A stretch of 64,000 bases of DNA. It comes from Trogon surrucura (lineage: Eukaryota; Chordata; Aves; Trogoniformes; Trogonidae). The DNA lies in assembly GCA_020746105.1 (NCBI GenBank), contig CM036628.1, forward strand, positions 8,545,191 through 8,609,190. The letters run 5' to 3'. Under the pieces are notes generated by a model that was given only the letters and a program-made list of their open reading frames with translations, searched no databases and was not told the DNA's origin. Numbering within the stretch: the stretch's first letter is position 1; the number at the start of each line of letters is the position of its first letter. This document shows positions 28,358-40,700 of the stretch, piece after piece. A program made the translations under genes and the position numbers.

Positions 28358-29675
28358 AGTAATACCTGTATTACACCAGCTGTGGGAAACAGGCAGGTAT
28401 TGCAGAGCTTGCCTACATTAATGTATTGAATGGTCTCATATGTTGTCTCTTTTTAGAAGGCCTGAATTCTTTTCATCCTTGTAAGGCACATTTAATCTTG
28501 CTTTTTAATTTCTTTAGTTAGAGAAGACTACAGATTCCAAGAGGCCATTAGACCATAAGGGAAAACCTACATGACGTTACAAGCTGTTTGTCAAGGAATC
28601 TTATGGTACGTTACTGAAGTCTCTCAAATTCTCAGGTAGGAATTACAAATCAGACTTCAGGCTGGACAGTAAAGATGTAACTTGTCAGTGATTTTATCTG
28701 TCACTCGTTCTCAGTAAACTCAAAACCTAGGATACCTCCTCTCTACTTCAGAAACCCTGGGGTCCTGCAGGTATTGCATGTATTGCAGCAATAGTTGCAG
28801 GTGACCAGCAGCTCTGGGAATCTGCTCACACGTAATGCAAATCAGGCATCAGTAAATTTCTGAAAACTTTCTTGCAGTCACAGTTTGCATTAAAATTATC
28901 AAGTTAGAAAAAAGAATTCCTGTGGAAGACATCCAAAGGAACAATGAGAGAACGTTAGGACCAAAACCAGCTTGACAGCAATGGTCCCTGTGTACTCGGC
29001 CAAGGTAAAGCATATGATGGGCAACCTGGGCAAAGCACACTTTGCTTAGAAGTATTAAATATGCTGAGAAATATTCATTAAATCTACCAGAGAAGTTCCA
29101 AAGGGGAAACAGAGAAATAAGAATGCTAATTTTGCTTCATCTCTAAAAGATTTATGTTGGTTTTCAAAAACACAGGTAGGAATATTTTTAAACTGTTTGC
29201 ACTACTCTGATTTGCAAGGATATGAAAGTCACCTGAGCTCCATCGTTTTCTTCCATTAACAAGAAGACAGTATTATAACATAACTGCTTCATCAGCCCGT
29301 TTCATAGATGTTGCTAACAGAATGGTTTCAAGGAGGAAGCTCTTGATGCCTATAGAGCAGAGAGGAAAACCTGTGTGGGAGCACAGCTAATGCCTGCGGT
29401 ATTTAACCTGAGCTGGGACCAACTCCATTCCAGATGGAACCTCAGTTCCATTTAAAGGAATTGTCAAGTACGCTTGCTAGCAAGAAATGTATAACAACGA
29501 GTTCATAAATGTAGAGAATTCTGACTGAGGTATCATAATTTTATTTATGCCCATTTATTTCTAAATATCTCTTCTTTTTTTCTTAAGTAAGATGCATTCT
29601 GAGGCACATGAATATTTTTTGATATGCTGCAAAGTAAAAAAAGGCTTGAAGTTGGGCAACTGGAACTTGCAGTAC

Positions 29676-29855
29676 CAAGCGCTCGTGTGGCAGATAACTC
29701 TATCAATCTCGGCAATGTTTCCTGGCGCTTCTTTATCTAAGAATGAACTGTTCTTGGATGGTTTATCTAAAGATTCTTTTTCACTCCCTTCAGTGCCTGG
29801 TTCATGGTCAAAGTCAGCATTGGGGTTGTTTTGGAGTTTGGCTTTTTTACTCTCT
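29676..29855 (-). other. possible unassigned coding exon
   Basis: On the minus strand, a pyrimidine-rich acceptor (TTTTGTTCCAG) precedes an open segment of 180 bases that ends at a weak donor (GCTTG|GTACTG). The frame spells a hydrophilic, Lys/Ser/Glu-rich peptide containing GSEKESLDKPSK and ending near IAEIDRVICHTSA. That composition is coding-like, and the exon would be phase-symmetric. I do not recognise the family. It may be an exon of a minus-strand gene upstream of PGRMC1, or chance, since the frame is also open on both sides of the predicted edges. Confidence 0.2.
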
Positions 29856-30919
29856 CTGGAACAAAATGTATTGTAAAAAAGGAAGGAAAACTCTCCCTCC
29901 AAATTTCTGTGTTTTCTGCACCTATTCCTCTAACATGCAGTATTAACACGATGAAGTGTTAAGAGCATCATGTCTATACTGAGCGGAATTCACTGTCATC
30001 TAGGTAATACACCTCCTAGTTTGAATAATTCTGAAGTTTTGGAGTTTATCTAGTATCCTAAATAGAGTCAAAACATAGACCTACTGTGTTACCAAATATA
30101 AAACTCAGTCGTCAGCTCAATGAAACAAGGAGTTTTTCAAGTTACCACAGCAGGGGGAAGTAAAAGTCAGTGTATACCATGAAAAAACAGATCATGGTCC
30201 GAGTGGCGATCAATAAAACAAGGAGCTTCCCAGATCAGACAGCAGGTGGAACCAAACACCCTGCCTTGGAAGAGCCAGCATGTTTAAATACCTCTACCCA
30301 GAGGTCTTGAGTATAACTCAGAAGGCAAAACTCTCCATCAGTAGTAGCCCCGGTGGCCCACAGAGTTAGGATCTGCCTAACACTGAGAATGAGAAAGGAA
30401 ATGAAATGCGCTGCTTTCAGTTATTGAACTAAATGTCCCGATGATAGGTTCAGTAAAAGCAGCCTTCATCTGCTGAAGTGGTGATTTACATCTCTTCCCC
30501 TTGTGCACCCTGAGTGATATTACTCACTTGTGTAGAGGGAACGACGATTTGACTGTTCTTTCTGAAGGACGGCGAGGACACAATTTGCGGAGACAACTAC
30601 TCAGACCCAAAACATCATTTTTGCTTTCTCACACCTTATACCAAGGAGGGGATGAGACCAGTAGCACTTAGTTGTATTCAGGGCTCCAGTTGCTCCATAT
30701 AAACACTGTATCGAGTAGACACATCAAATTAGTACTTCCTTCATCTTAAGTTTTACTTCACCAAAATTTCCCTTGAAAAGAAAACCAAATGAAGAAGTCC
30801 GTGACTGGACGCTTCCCTCTTTAGTGCTGTAGTACCTTGTGGTTGCTGCTTCTGTGGTTTGGGGGGGCAGGGGGCATTACCTGCATGGCAAAAGCCCCAA
30901 AAACTTGGTAATTCCCTTC

Positions 30920-31900
30920 CTTTTCGCCTGCTTTGAGTTTGCCGCGGTCGCCGGTAAGCGAGAAGATCCCGTCCCTCGGGGAAGGGACCGGCTGGCTCCC
31001 TGCAGGCCAGCGCGGCAGCGCCCACACGGCTCTCGCGCAACCCCGCGGTTATTTTTGACAAAAACTCCCCCGCAGGTCCTTGCCGCGGAGCCGCACCTGG
31101 CCTGCTGCCACCTCGGCGGGGCGAGGGACCGGGGGCCGCGCAGCCACCCTCGCCTCACCCGCGGGCTCCCTCCGCCGCCGGCCTCCGCCCTCCTGCCAGC
31201 ACCCACCGCCCGGCCCCGCCCGGCCTCAGGGCGGCAGCCGCGCCGCCGCGTCCTCCGTCCTCAGCCCTGCCCACCCCTCAGCCCCTCCCTTCCTCCGCAC
31301 GGCCGAGCCACCCCCTCGGCCCGCCCGCCCGCCCTCCCCAGCCCGCTGAGGCGGGGCCGGCTCCTCCCGCCGCCGCCGCCGCCGCAGCATCGGACCTTGG
31401 AGTCCGCCGTGTCCGAGCGCAGCCGAGCGCCATGGCCCGCGAAGAGGTGGCGGTGGCCGGCGAGGAGGCGGCGGCCGAGGGCGGCGGCCTGCTGCTGGAG
31501 ATCGTGGGCTCCCCGCTCAACCTGAGCCTGCTGGGCCTCTGCCTCTTCCTGCTCTACCAGATCCTGCGGGGCGAGCGGCCCGCGGCGCCGTCGGGCGAGG
31601 CGGACCCGCCGCCGCTGCCCAAGATGAAGCGCCGCGACTTCACGCTGGCGCAGCTGCGGCCCTACGACGGCGTGCGCGACCCCCGCATCCTCATGGCCAT
31701 CAACGGCAAGGTCTTCGACGTGACCCGCGCCAGGAGGTTCTACGGACCCGGTGAGGGTCGGAGCGGCGGGGGCGGGCCCAGCGCGGAGCGCCCGGTTCTC
31801 CGTGCGCGGGAGGGATGGCGGAGGCCTCGGCGGCTCGGGCGCCTCCCGCCGGCGGTTCGGGCCCGGCCGCTCCGCGCCGCGGCGCCGGTGCTGGCGAGGG
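30920..31900 (+). promoter_or_regulatory. PGRMC1: PGRMC1 CpG-island promoter and 5' UTR
   Basis: A CpG-dense block begins about 0.5 kb before the PGRMC1 ATG and continues through exon 1 into intron 1. There is no TATA box in an obvious position, as expected for a housekeeping-type dispersed promoter. A (CCG)n tract lies directly upstream of the start codon (about 31367-31386) within the probable 5' UTR. The exact transcription start cannot be seen. Confidence 0.8.
31432..31750 (+). CDS. PGRMC1: PGRMC1 exon 1 (coding part)
   Basis: Encodes residues 1-106 plus the first base of codon 107: the N-terminus, transmembrane helix, proline-rich linker ([13 protein letters not shown]) and first half of the b5-like fold. 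The donor is CCCG|GTGAGG. It is strongly GC-rich and lies in the CpG island. Confidence 0.97.
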
Positions 31901-34900
31901 GAGTCCGTGCCGCTGTCCGGAGGTTGGGACGGATCCCGCTCCCCGCAGCCCGGCCCGGTGAGCGCTGCTCGGCCTGTGACAGGGGCGCGCAACCGGCTGC
32001 GCTCAGAGCGCGGCCGCCCCGGCTGAGGCTGCGGGCGGGATTACCGCGGCTGCCTGGGCTCCAGAGTCCGGCCTCGGTGTTGTAAAACCTCCGGCTTTGG
32101 CAGCCTACTCGCTGCTTTATTCTCTTTGTTTTCCCGGGGCAGGTCACACCCGCTGTAAGTGCCCTAAGGGGGTTGCGCAGCTTCGCCGAGCCCGGGCGCC
32201 TCCGCCTGCTGCCGGGCGGCAGAAGTGAAGCGATCTCTCCGTGTCGGTGTTTCGTTCCCAGCTTCTGGTGGACGTCGCTCTGTTGCGTAGCATTTGTACC
32301 AAATACCTACCGACTTAGATAAACGAGCTTCCTGTCAGGAGTGCAGGCAGTTCAGATGTGCAGAGATTGAGTAAGCTGTGCGGAGCCTTATAGAGCAGCT
32401 AGCGATGAGGTGGCTGGGAGCATGGGCACCCAGGTGTAAGACTTTAATCACCTCCATGGGGTTTTATTTTTAACAGGAGCCCTCTGTTAAAAAGCCTTAC
32501 CTGAGATTTACTAATTTGGACAAGGATCTGTCTGGCGTAACAACTCTTGAGCTGTCCAGACAGCAGGTAGCTGCAGTAGTGAGCTGCAAGTGCCGCTCAG
32601 AGACAAGAATAATAGTGCAGGAGACAGCATGGATTTGGAAGCACGATGAGATTGTTACTTTTGATCTAAACGTAGACTGGTGGCTGTCACTGAATGTTGC
32701 TGGCCTGTAAAGTTTGCATTCTGCTGCAATTGAGAGTATACGTACAGCTGGGAGGTGCAGTTTTGTATCTGCAAACTAAGGACTGCCTAAGGACCGTGCT
32801 GCGGATGCTACCTTCCTTGACAAAAGTAAAAGCTGCCCATTGTATCTTATTTGGTAATTGCCGAATGGTTCATCACAGTGGCTAGTTTTGTTTACATTTT
32901 AATAGAAAAGAAAGAATTTTTTTATGAATTCAGGAAAAAGCTCACTCTGGGAGGTGTGGAAGACAGCATGCTCTCTGCAAGAACCAGAGTTCACATCTAA
33001 CTTCTTCAAGCTCCCTTAAGAAGAACTTTCAATGTCTAGTTGCAACACATGATATCTCAATTTTCGGCTTGTCATACAAGCAAGTTAATCGTTAATGAAG
33101 TTTAGCAAGAGTTTGTCTTGATAAGATACCTCTGATCTACTGTGAGCTGCATGTTTTGATGACTTCAGTTCATCTTGCATTTTAATAGATGTTTCTTCCA
33201 AGCTGGAAATTTCTAGTATCTTCACTACATTTTCTGTCAAGTCCTCCTTTCAGCTCTTTAAGTCAGGAGCATCTCCTAGAAAACTTCTGTTTCACCTCAG
33301 ACTGACAAGTCCTCCCTCTGTTCCTCTTTCTGAGGATGTGCTTCCCAGTTTGTGTGCTTATTCTTACGCTGTCTGTATGTTCCACGAACATGTGTTGTTC
33401 GTTGTCCACATGTTTTGGCAAAATCCCTATCTGTTCCCATGCTTTTGTTTCTTGTCCTCTTGCTGTTTTCCCTTATTACCAAGTAGAATAAAACTTAAAA
33501 ACATTTCAGAAGTCTGAGGCACCTCTAACCCACAGGTCAGGGTAGGAATTCATCCTCTTTTTCAGTGTGGGGGCTCTGAACCATGAAGATCTTACAGCAT
33601 CTATTACCTCTGTAATAATGCTCCTTACATGTTTTTTTTTTAAGAGGGCCCGTATGGGATTTTCGCTGGAAGAGATGCATCCCGAGGCCTCGCCACTTTC
33701 TGTCTGGATAAGGAGGCTCTGAGAGATGAGTACGATGACCTCTCCGATCTCAACGCTACACAGCAAGAGACCTTGAGGGACTGGGAGTCACAATTCACTT
33801 GTAAGCAACTTCAACCTTATTTCCAAACAAGTAGCTAACTGGTGTATAATAAGGGGAGCAATGGTTAAAAGGCTGGTGCCAGCTGGAAACATCATTCTGG
33901 AAACTTACTTGAAGTTAATGTCTCAGTTTACTGAGTATTACTAGAATTACTCCAAAGAATTAGGAGAAATGTCAGGTTTTCCTTCTCCCTCCCTTTGCTC
34001 CTTATAGAACAGTAGGGGAGATGGAAACACTCTGTCATAGGGTAAGACCACCTAAAAAACTGACAGAATTGGAATTAAGAGCATGGTTTTGATATAGCTA
34101 AGACCACTGTCTATAGAGACGATTAGATTTTAATGCTCTGTAAAATGAAGCTTATGTCTGAGTCACATTTGAATTACTACTTCTTGGGGATTTTGAGTTT
34201 TGAAGACCTATTAAACTAGGCCTTTTCCCCTTGGAGCTCTTGATATAACTTTTTTTTTTTTTAACTCCAAATAAGTCATTCTACATGGCCTTGCTGGTGG
34301 CTTTATCGGGCAACTGCATCCAGCAGACTTTCTCCTGCAGAAGGTGATCAGGAGTGGGCAAATGCCATTTCTGTACTTAGTATTAAAAGTTGATTCCAAC
34401 TGGTTTGTATCACGTCTCAACTTGCTGCTCAAAAAGAACTTCAAATCTACAGCTTTATGGAAGTGGCTTTGTTGACCTTGTACCAGGGTGTGCCCACTGG
34501 TGTGATTTTTTTTCTTTCTTCTCATATTGTGTATTTTGTTGATGAAAAATAATTCCTCCATATCTCATGATGGCTTTTAGGCAAGTGAACACCAAAGGGA
34601 TTATTTCTACTCAGACAAAAAATAGATGTATCCATTGTTTGTCCTGATGAATTTTTATCTATATATATATAATGGAAATTGCATACTTAAAAAAGTAGTA
34701 TAGTGGAAATCAAATGTCTTTTGTTTTTAAGTCTGCTGCTTGGTCTTAAAGATTTACTATCACTAGCTAGAATGGAGCTTTCCTCTACATAATGTCATTA
34801 GAACATCTCAGATCTGACCTTAGGTGCCCCTACTATTTTGGCTTTCTTCCTGTCTTAACCAAGACTGTTAATCATGCTGCACTGAATGGCTGTTTTATGA

Positions 34901-35857
34901 TACTAACAAGTATGTGACAGAAACCAGGACTGTGCTACCAAATATCTAACCTAAACTAGTGCTTAAATCTACCTTTTCAAGAGTCAGGTCAGGACTGACA
35001 GTGAACTGACTCTTTTTATTACTATGTTTCTAGTAAATTTGGCACTTAGTTGCTTTAAGTTCTTATCAGTTGTAACAAGGCTGGTCCAAAATACCTGCAG
35101 TCTTTTGCTTTGTTGAAGTTGACAGGTGGGCAACATAGCACAGCTCGCCATTCTTACATGAACCCGATCTTGGCGTTCTCACATGTTGAAAAAGAGATAT
35201 AAAATAAGGCAGAGGCTTAGCTGCATAATCGGATAACAGGTCTGTCTTCATCTTAGGCAGAAAGAATCTCTCTTCTGTCCTATGGGATATTTTCAATATC
35301 TATTACAAAAAATAAAAACTCTTGGAACCCGTGTACATGTGTGCACATCTGTATGTGTGTGCATGTATAATATATGAGATTCTAAGAACGCCACTGGTTG
35401 AAAAACTAGCTCTCACACTGGCAAGAGACATCATCTAAGCCAGGATTCTCTTTCTTTAGCTGGATGAGTCCCTCGGTTTACATGTGTCTTTGCATCATTG
35501 ATCTTTTGGCTTAGGCAGTAGGAGGAGAATTATAGTTATATTCACTTTGCACATCCCTTAAACTTACTACAACATTAATAGTAATTCAGATAGTTGGTTT
35601 CGGCTTTTCTCCTTCCCCCCACTGTCTGGAACGAGTCGCTGAGAGCTGTTTTATTATAATATAGGCATTTTGTTAATTCAGGAAACAGACATAGGAGCTT
35701 AAAAAGTACAACTTCAGAGCAGAATAATGACTTGGATTGGTTTTTTTTCCCCCCAGTTAAATATCACCATGTTGGCAAGCTGCTGAAGGAAGGGGAGGAA
35801 CCCACTGTATACTCTGATGAAGAAGAAAAAGATGCTCACGATGCAAAGAAAGACTAG
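31432..35857 (+). CDS. PGRMC1: PGRMC1, membrane-associated progesterone receptor component 1 (3 exons, complete)
   Basis: Joining 31432-31750, 33645-33800 and 35757-35857 gives 191 residues (human: 195). The ATG sits in a strong Kozak context (GCCATGG). A short acidic N-terminus is followed by one membrane helix (about 25-45) and a cytochrome b5-like heme/steroid-binding domain (about 68-167). The core reads [11 protein letters not shown], then [20 protein letters not shown]110 corresponds to human Y113, the heme-ligating tyrosine, and Y104 to human Y107. The tail VYSDEEE keeps the casein-kinase-2 type site (S178, human S181). The residues match PGRMC1 rather than PGRMC2, notably [16 protein letters not shown] and the ending [20 protein letters not shown]. 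From the family, the protein sits in ER and other endomembranes, binds heme, and is linked to cytochrome P450 and sterol metabolism. All introns are GT-AG. No lesion is seen. Confidence 0.97.
33645..33800 (+). CDS. PGRMC1: PGRMC1 exon 2
   Basis: The acceptor follows a run of T (TTTTTTTTTAAG|AGGGCC), and the donor is CACTT|GTAAGC. It completes E107 and encodes [20 protein letters not shown] through [15 protein letters not shown], the heme-contact loop and helices of the b5-like domain. Confidence 0.97.
35757..35857 (+). CDS. PGRMC1: PGRMC1 exon 3 (coding part)
   Basis: The acceptor is TTTTTTTTCCCCCCAG|TTAAAT. It encodes the last 33 residues including the VYSDEEE phosphorylation segment and a lysine/aspartate tail ending DAKKD, with TAG at 35855-35857. 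The 3' UTR follows. Confidence 0.97.
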
Positions 35858-36108
35858 AGAGTGCAGTGATTAACAATCCGGTTTTCAATCATAAAGGATC
35901 ATTTTTAACATTCCACTTGTTTCACAAGTTGCAACAGCAGCATTGCTTACAAAAGGTCCAGAGTTACGATGAATCGTTTCTTTTCAAAGACTTACTTTTC
36001 AAATTCAGTAGTAAACTACTAAAAGTTTAAGATCTGTCTTCCTTTAAACCTGCACAATCTGAAGTATGCACAAAAAATGTCTGTGCAAAAGTAAACTGCA
36101 ATTTTGGC

Positions 36109-37731
36109 AATAAAGGACAATTACTATTTTTCTTCTATCACCATTTAATGCAGTAGGTTGAAATCCAGTTTTTCATTAACAACCTAGCACTGTGGAAACA
36201 AGCACAAGAGTGACTTCACATATGCAACACAAATTCCACTAAGTCTTGTTTTGCATTAGCTTCTGGAGGATCTGGGCCTTGGGTTGTAATACCTTTAGAA
36301 AAGGGACTATATTTTACTTGTCCACGAAGCATCATACTCTTTTGTGGTGCAATGTAACTCAATATTATATAAGATAATTTGGCTTTTAAGGAATTACATA
36401 GTGGCCTACAGATGAAACACTAACTGCTTTTTTTAAAAAAAAAAGAATTTTTGAGAGGTTAAATCATTTTTAGATACTTACAAAAATTAATAAGGTGATG
36501 AATACTTGATGTATTCAGTCATGCATAGTTATGCATGGATTAATATGCTGTGTTTACTTTTAAAGCACATCTGAAGTGTTGCAGTGTTTTAGATACTGAA
36601 GGTAAGCGGGCATCCCTAAAACCAGGTACACCATGAAGTGTGACTTGACCGAACTACTGTTCATTCACTTTTCCTCTTAGTAAAACTCTTTGTGTGAATT
36701 TTAATGAAATGATATTAAATGGGAAAATCAGCTGCTAGCGATTCCTAGGCCTGAAAAAGAAGACTTGCTGGTACGGCATGATTAACAAAGTGCTCTTGTA
36801 CAAGCAGCTTGAACTAGCAGAGAAACGTTACTGGTCAGTGTAACGCAGACAAGTTTCTGGTACAAAATAAAGTAATATGGTGTAAGCCGTGTCTGTATTG
36901 AGGCCTTTGTTGCTTTGGGATGTTACCATTGAAAGAAACGGCACGACCTCACGCATAACCAGCGATGTGATACCTGGAGGACCTGTCTTTTGAATTGCTT
37001 TTTACTTATTTGCTCTCTCGGCTCACATCTGCATTTAATTACTAGGTTGGTTCCAACTGTGTAACCTAGTCTCCTACCACAGGGGCTGAGCAAATGGATT
37101 GGACCAAGGGAAAATGTAAATGTTCTCCTTCATCATCCAAAACACTTCTGTAAAACCTTCTCAGAAATGCCAAGGAGATAACTAATGATGTGCTGATCAC
37201 CCATGAATGTGTTTCTTGTCCAGGTGATTGTGCCTGGGTGCCTGGCTGGTACCGTTGCCCCTGGAGAGTGTCTCTGGTTTGGCTGCTGCCCGTGCTGCTT
37301 CCGCTTGGTAACACAACCAAGGCGATGAGCGAGTCCCGAGTGGGAAGGTGTAAACTAGGCCAAATTGTTCAGAAGTGGGGTGCACTGCACAACAGCAGCT
37401 TTCATAAACAAGTTGACAGGACACGTTAAAAGTGCCTGAGACCATCTGTGGTGAGAACAAAGGACTTCCCCTCAGTCTGAACACTGTTGTGGCATTTTCT
37501 CTTGGCTATGCTGGGCCTTCAAACAAAGCACGTGGTTGTTTGAACCGACAGCTTATGTACAGTGGCACTGTGTGAACTACCTAACAACAGTCTAGAGACA
37601 AATGTAAATCTTGTTATGACCTTTGTGTCGCTATTTCATTTTTAGAGACATTTATACTCTTTGCAAACTACTACTAATGGTTTACCTCAAATCAGAAATG
37701 TGCTTTTTATTTGTTTAAGGCAGAAAATAAA
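36109..37731 (+). promoter_or_regulatory. PGRMC1: PGRMC1 3' UTR with three candidate polyadenylation signals
   Basis: AATAAA hexamers occur at 36109-36114, 36866-36871 and 37726-37731, all downstream of the PGRMC1 stop and in AU-rich sequence. Mammalian PGRMC1 has a 3' UTR of about 1 kb or more, so the second or third site is the likely main end and the first may be used alternatively. No coding frame is convincing here. Confidence 0.6.
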
Positions 37732-37759
37732 GTACTCTTGCATAATGGTGGCATTTGTT

Positions 37760-40700
37760 TTTATTTACTGCAACTAAATGCGATATTTAATCCTTCCCCA
37801 ACATTGCAAGTTTTATGTTGCCTTTCTCCAATGTCTCACATTATCCAACACATAAACGGTGTATAATATGTTCTAAGTGAATGCCTGTACCTGTGGTTTT
37901 GCAGTGTAACTTTAAAAGAATGTTAAATTTAGAACATGCTTGTATTGTGTAATACACTTTGCTCTCGCAAAAACAGTTAAGCGTAAAGACGCCCAAGTAA
38001 CTGGTAACATTGAGCAAAAGCTGGAGCTTTGGCAGGCTGTCATGTACCGGAACGAGGCTGGGCTGCAACCTACCCTTCAGTGGACTCTAAGTCAGTCCAT
38101 AACACATCCTGAGGAACTGCACACTATTTTAAGTATTAATCTGTATGTTACAACACAATGCATCACAAAACCCAATACTAATAAATAAAAACCACACAGA
38201 AAACTGGCAGTAACACAAGACAAAGCTTAATGTTGAGCATCCGTGCCTCTTGGAAAAGAAGTATTACACTTTGGTAAGGTCACTACTTTTTTTCAGAGAA
38301 AAAAAAGAGAATTCATTGCAAAAGGGGAAGACACAAGTCACAAAAGCAACAGTTTCATAAAGCTGCAGACACAGATTTGATTTTCTTCTACAGAAAATGG
38401 ATGGGGTTTAGCTTTTTGACTGTTCACTGCAACTTGATCCTTTCCTTCACCAGTGAGTGGCCGCAATGACTAAGCAAAAAGAGCTGTGCCAGGTAGCTTA
38501 TCGGGCTGCACGTTAACCACGTAGGACGTGATGAGCAACAAAGAGCAGACACTGTCAGCAGCCTCCCTCACCTGAACTGCCCCAACACTTGTTACCCGCG
38601 TTTGTTGTACTTGAGGAGCTCTAGGACAAAGCAAAACAATTGAGTAGCGTCTTGTTTTCAACCAGTTCTGGCATTCCGTCAGCTGCTTTGTAAAATTCAG
38701 CTACTCTTTTGTCTGGACTCTACCTGCTCTTAATCATCTTTATTAGCTCTTCTTTATGCTATTTCAGTTAAACAAAAAAAAAGTTCAGTAACGAATGCTT
38801 ATGTTGAGAGTTATGTAAAGTGATTTACAAAAGGTGAGGCATTTCTATGCATTGCCTGGAATCTCTGGATTAAGGACAGGGCTTTATATGGTAATTGCTG
38901 TGTTCTCCTATTTCAAGCAGATGGACTGATGCAATAATGGGCATTGTGTACTTCTGCTTTAAGAAACAGCCCACAGGATTTTGACTTGAGCATTCAGCAT
39001 GAGGTACAACCAACAGGCCACGTATTTCCAATAACAAAGCTTAGTTCAGCTCCCCTGAGATGACTTCTGTTCTCAGCAGCTCTACGAGGAAGCATTTTCA
39101 TTAGCTCCATGCAGAAAGTCAGGTTTGATTGCAAGAGCTGCAGTCTCAGGGCCCTACTTCACACACAGTAGAATAAAGTGTTCCCTAAAAAACACTCCAG
39201 CCTCTTGAAACACCAGCCAAGTACAACAGCACACACCAGGCTGAAACTGAAAGGTGTGAAATCATGCCAGCAATGTTACACACTTCCATTGCTGAACTAT
39301 ATAAACCCCTCTTTTAATGCATGTTTTCAATATTAAATATTCTAATTGTCTACACATTCTGTAACTTTCATACTTGGGATGTGACATTCCTGTCACATTG
39401 ACATTTCAGCTACAAAGCTATGTATTCTTAAAGGTTTAAAAAAAACCTGTTACATGTTTCTACAAAGATTAGCCTTCAGCATAATAAATAAAATCATACT
39501 GAACAGCCCAGTGTATGAAAGGATGAGACTCAAATGTGTCGATAGGAAAAGAAATATTAACACCTGCGAGAAGAGGTTCTAAATAACGTCACCTGTAACC
39601 AAACAGGAAACAGGGTTGTGTGTGGAGATTACAATGCTGTCTCACATTTCAAAGCGCACTCGTACTTTACTTACCAACAATGTTTTACACAGAATGAGAA
39701 CTTGGAGATAGAGGATTTGCTTTATCAGTTTCAATCAATACAGGTGAATGCAAGAAGCAATTACAGAAGTGGCGGATTTATTTTGTTATTTAATATTGTG
39801 ACAACGTGATGATAAAACACTGGAAATCTACACCAAAGGAAATCTTTAGCTCTTGGTCCCCTAGATTAACAAAAAGAAACACTTCCTGCAATCAAAAGGC
39901 CTGTCTCATGGGAAATAGGTACTCATGGATACAGAACTGTCTATAGATTGACAGAGGGGGAAGTTTTGTCCTCTTTAACCTGCAAATATTACATAGAAAA
40001 AAAAACATCCTTGGTGTGTCACATCAGTGCAACTGAAACATTTTACACCGTCAACAAACACCGTAGCTGATCTTCGTTATAAAACATGAAAAAGGAGACT
40101 GAGGATGGGCATAAATGTTCTCCAAAACAGTCAGAAAATATTTGTCAAGAAAATAAGATCTTTTCAGACAAAAGTAAAAGATTAACAGTACTTTGAGTAG
40201 CAACCATTTGTCATTCATGACTCTGAAAAGGCACTCAACATCTGAACACATGAACTAAGACTGATAAAGCCCGGCTTAAAAGCCTGTAGGTATCACCAGT
40301 ATTGAACACTGAGGGAAAACCTATCTACCATGTACAATTACAATTTATTTTTTTATTACTATTTATTAGAGCAGAAGTTACAAACATGGGTAAGACTGTG
40401 TAATGAACGCAACATTATCACATTAATTTAGCACAGTGACATGTAATAAATAAAACACACTAAAATAAAAGCTGAAATAATCAGTGTTATTGAACTTAGA
40501 ACTGGTCTTCCCTGTCTTGCTGAGGGACTTTGTCTAAAAGCAATTGTGTCTGTCCTCTAAATATAGCCAGCTGAATAAATATGGATATAATTCAAGCTCC
40601 TAGACCGTGTTTTCACAGTTTCACCTACATGCAGCACAAGTCTGACAACATTTCACAGTTCCTCTGGAAATTACTTGTAAGCAAACTCATACCAAACAGC

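Larger units (their letters stand above)
26561..30850. other. non-coding interval between two CpG islands
   Basis: AT-rich spacer between the 26 kb CpG island and the PGRMC1 promoter. It contains a purine-rich tract at 28261-28357 and one weak exon candidate at 29676-29855 on the minus strand, described separately. Otherwise I see no genes. Confidence 0.5.

Noticed and set aside
31261..31992. 243-codon minus-strand open frame over PGRMC1 exon 1
   Set aside because: Shadow of PGRMC1 exon 1 and its CpG island; the + strand frame is clearly the real one.
31432..35857. PGRMC2 as the identity of the heme-binding gene
   Set aside because: The N-terminus, membrane segment and C-terminus match PGRMC1; PGRMC2 has a longer Gly/Ala-rich N-terminus and a different tail (EYTDEEDTKD type).
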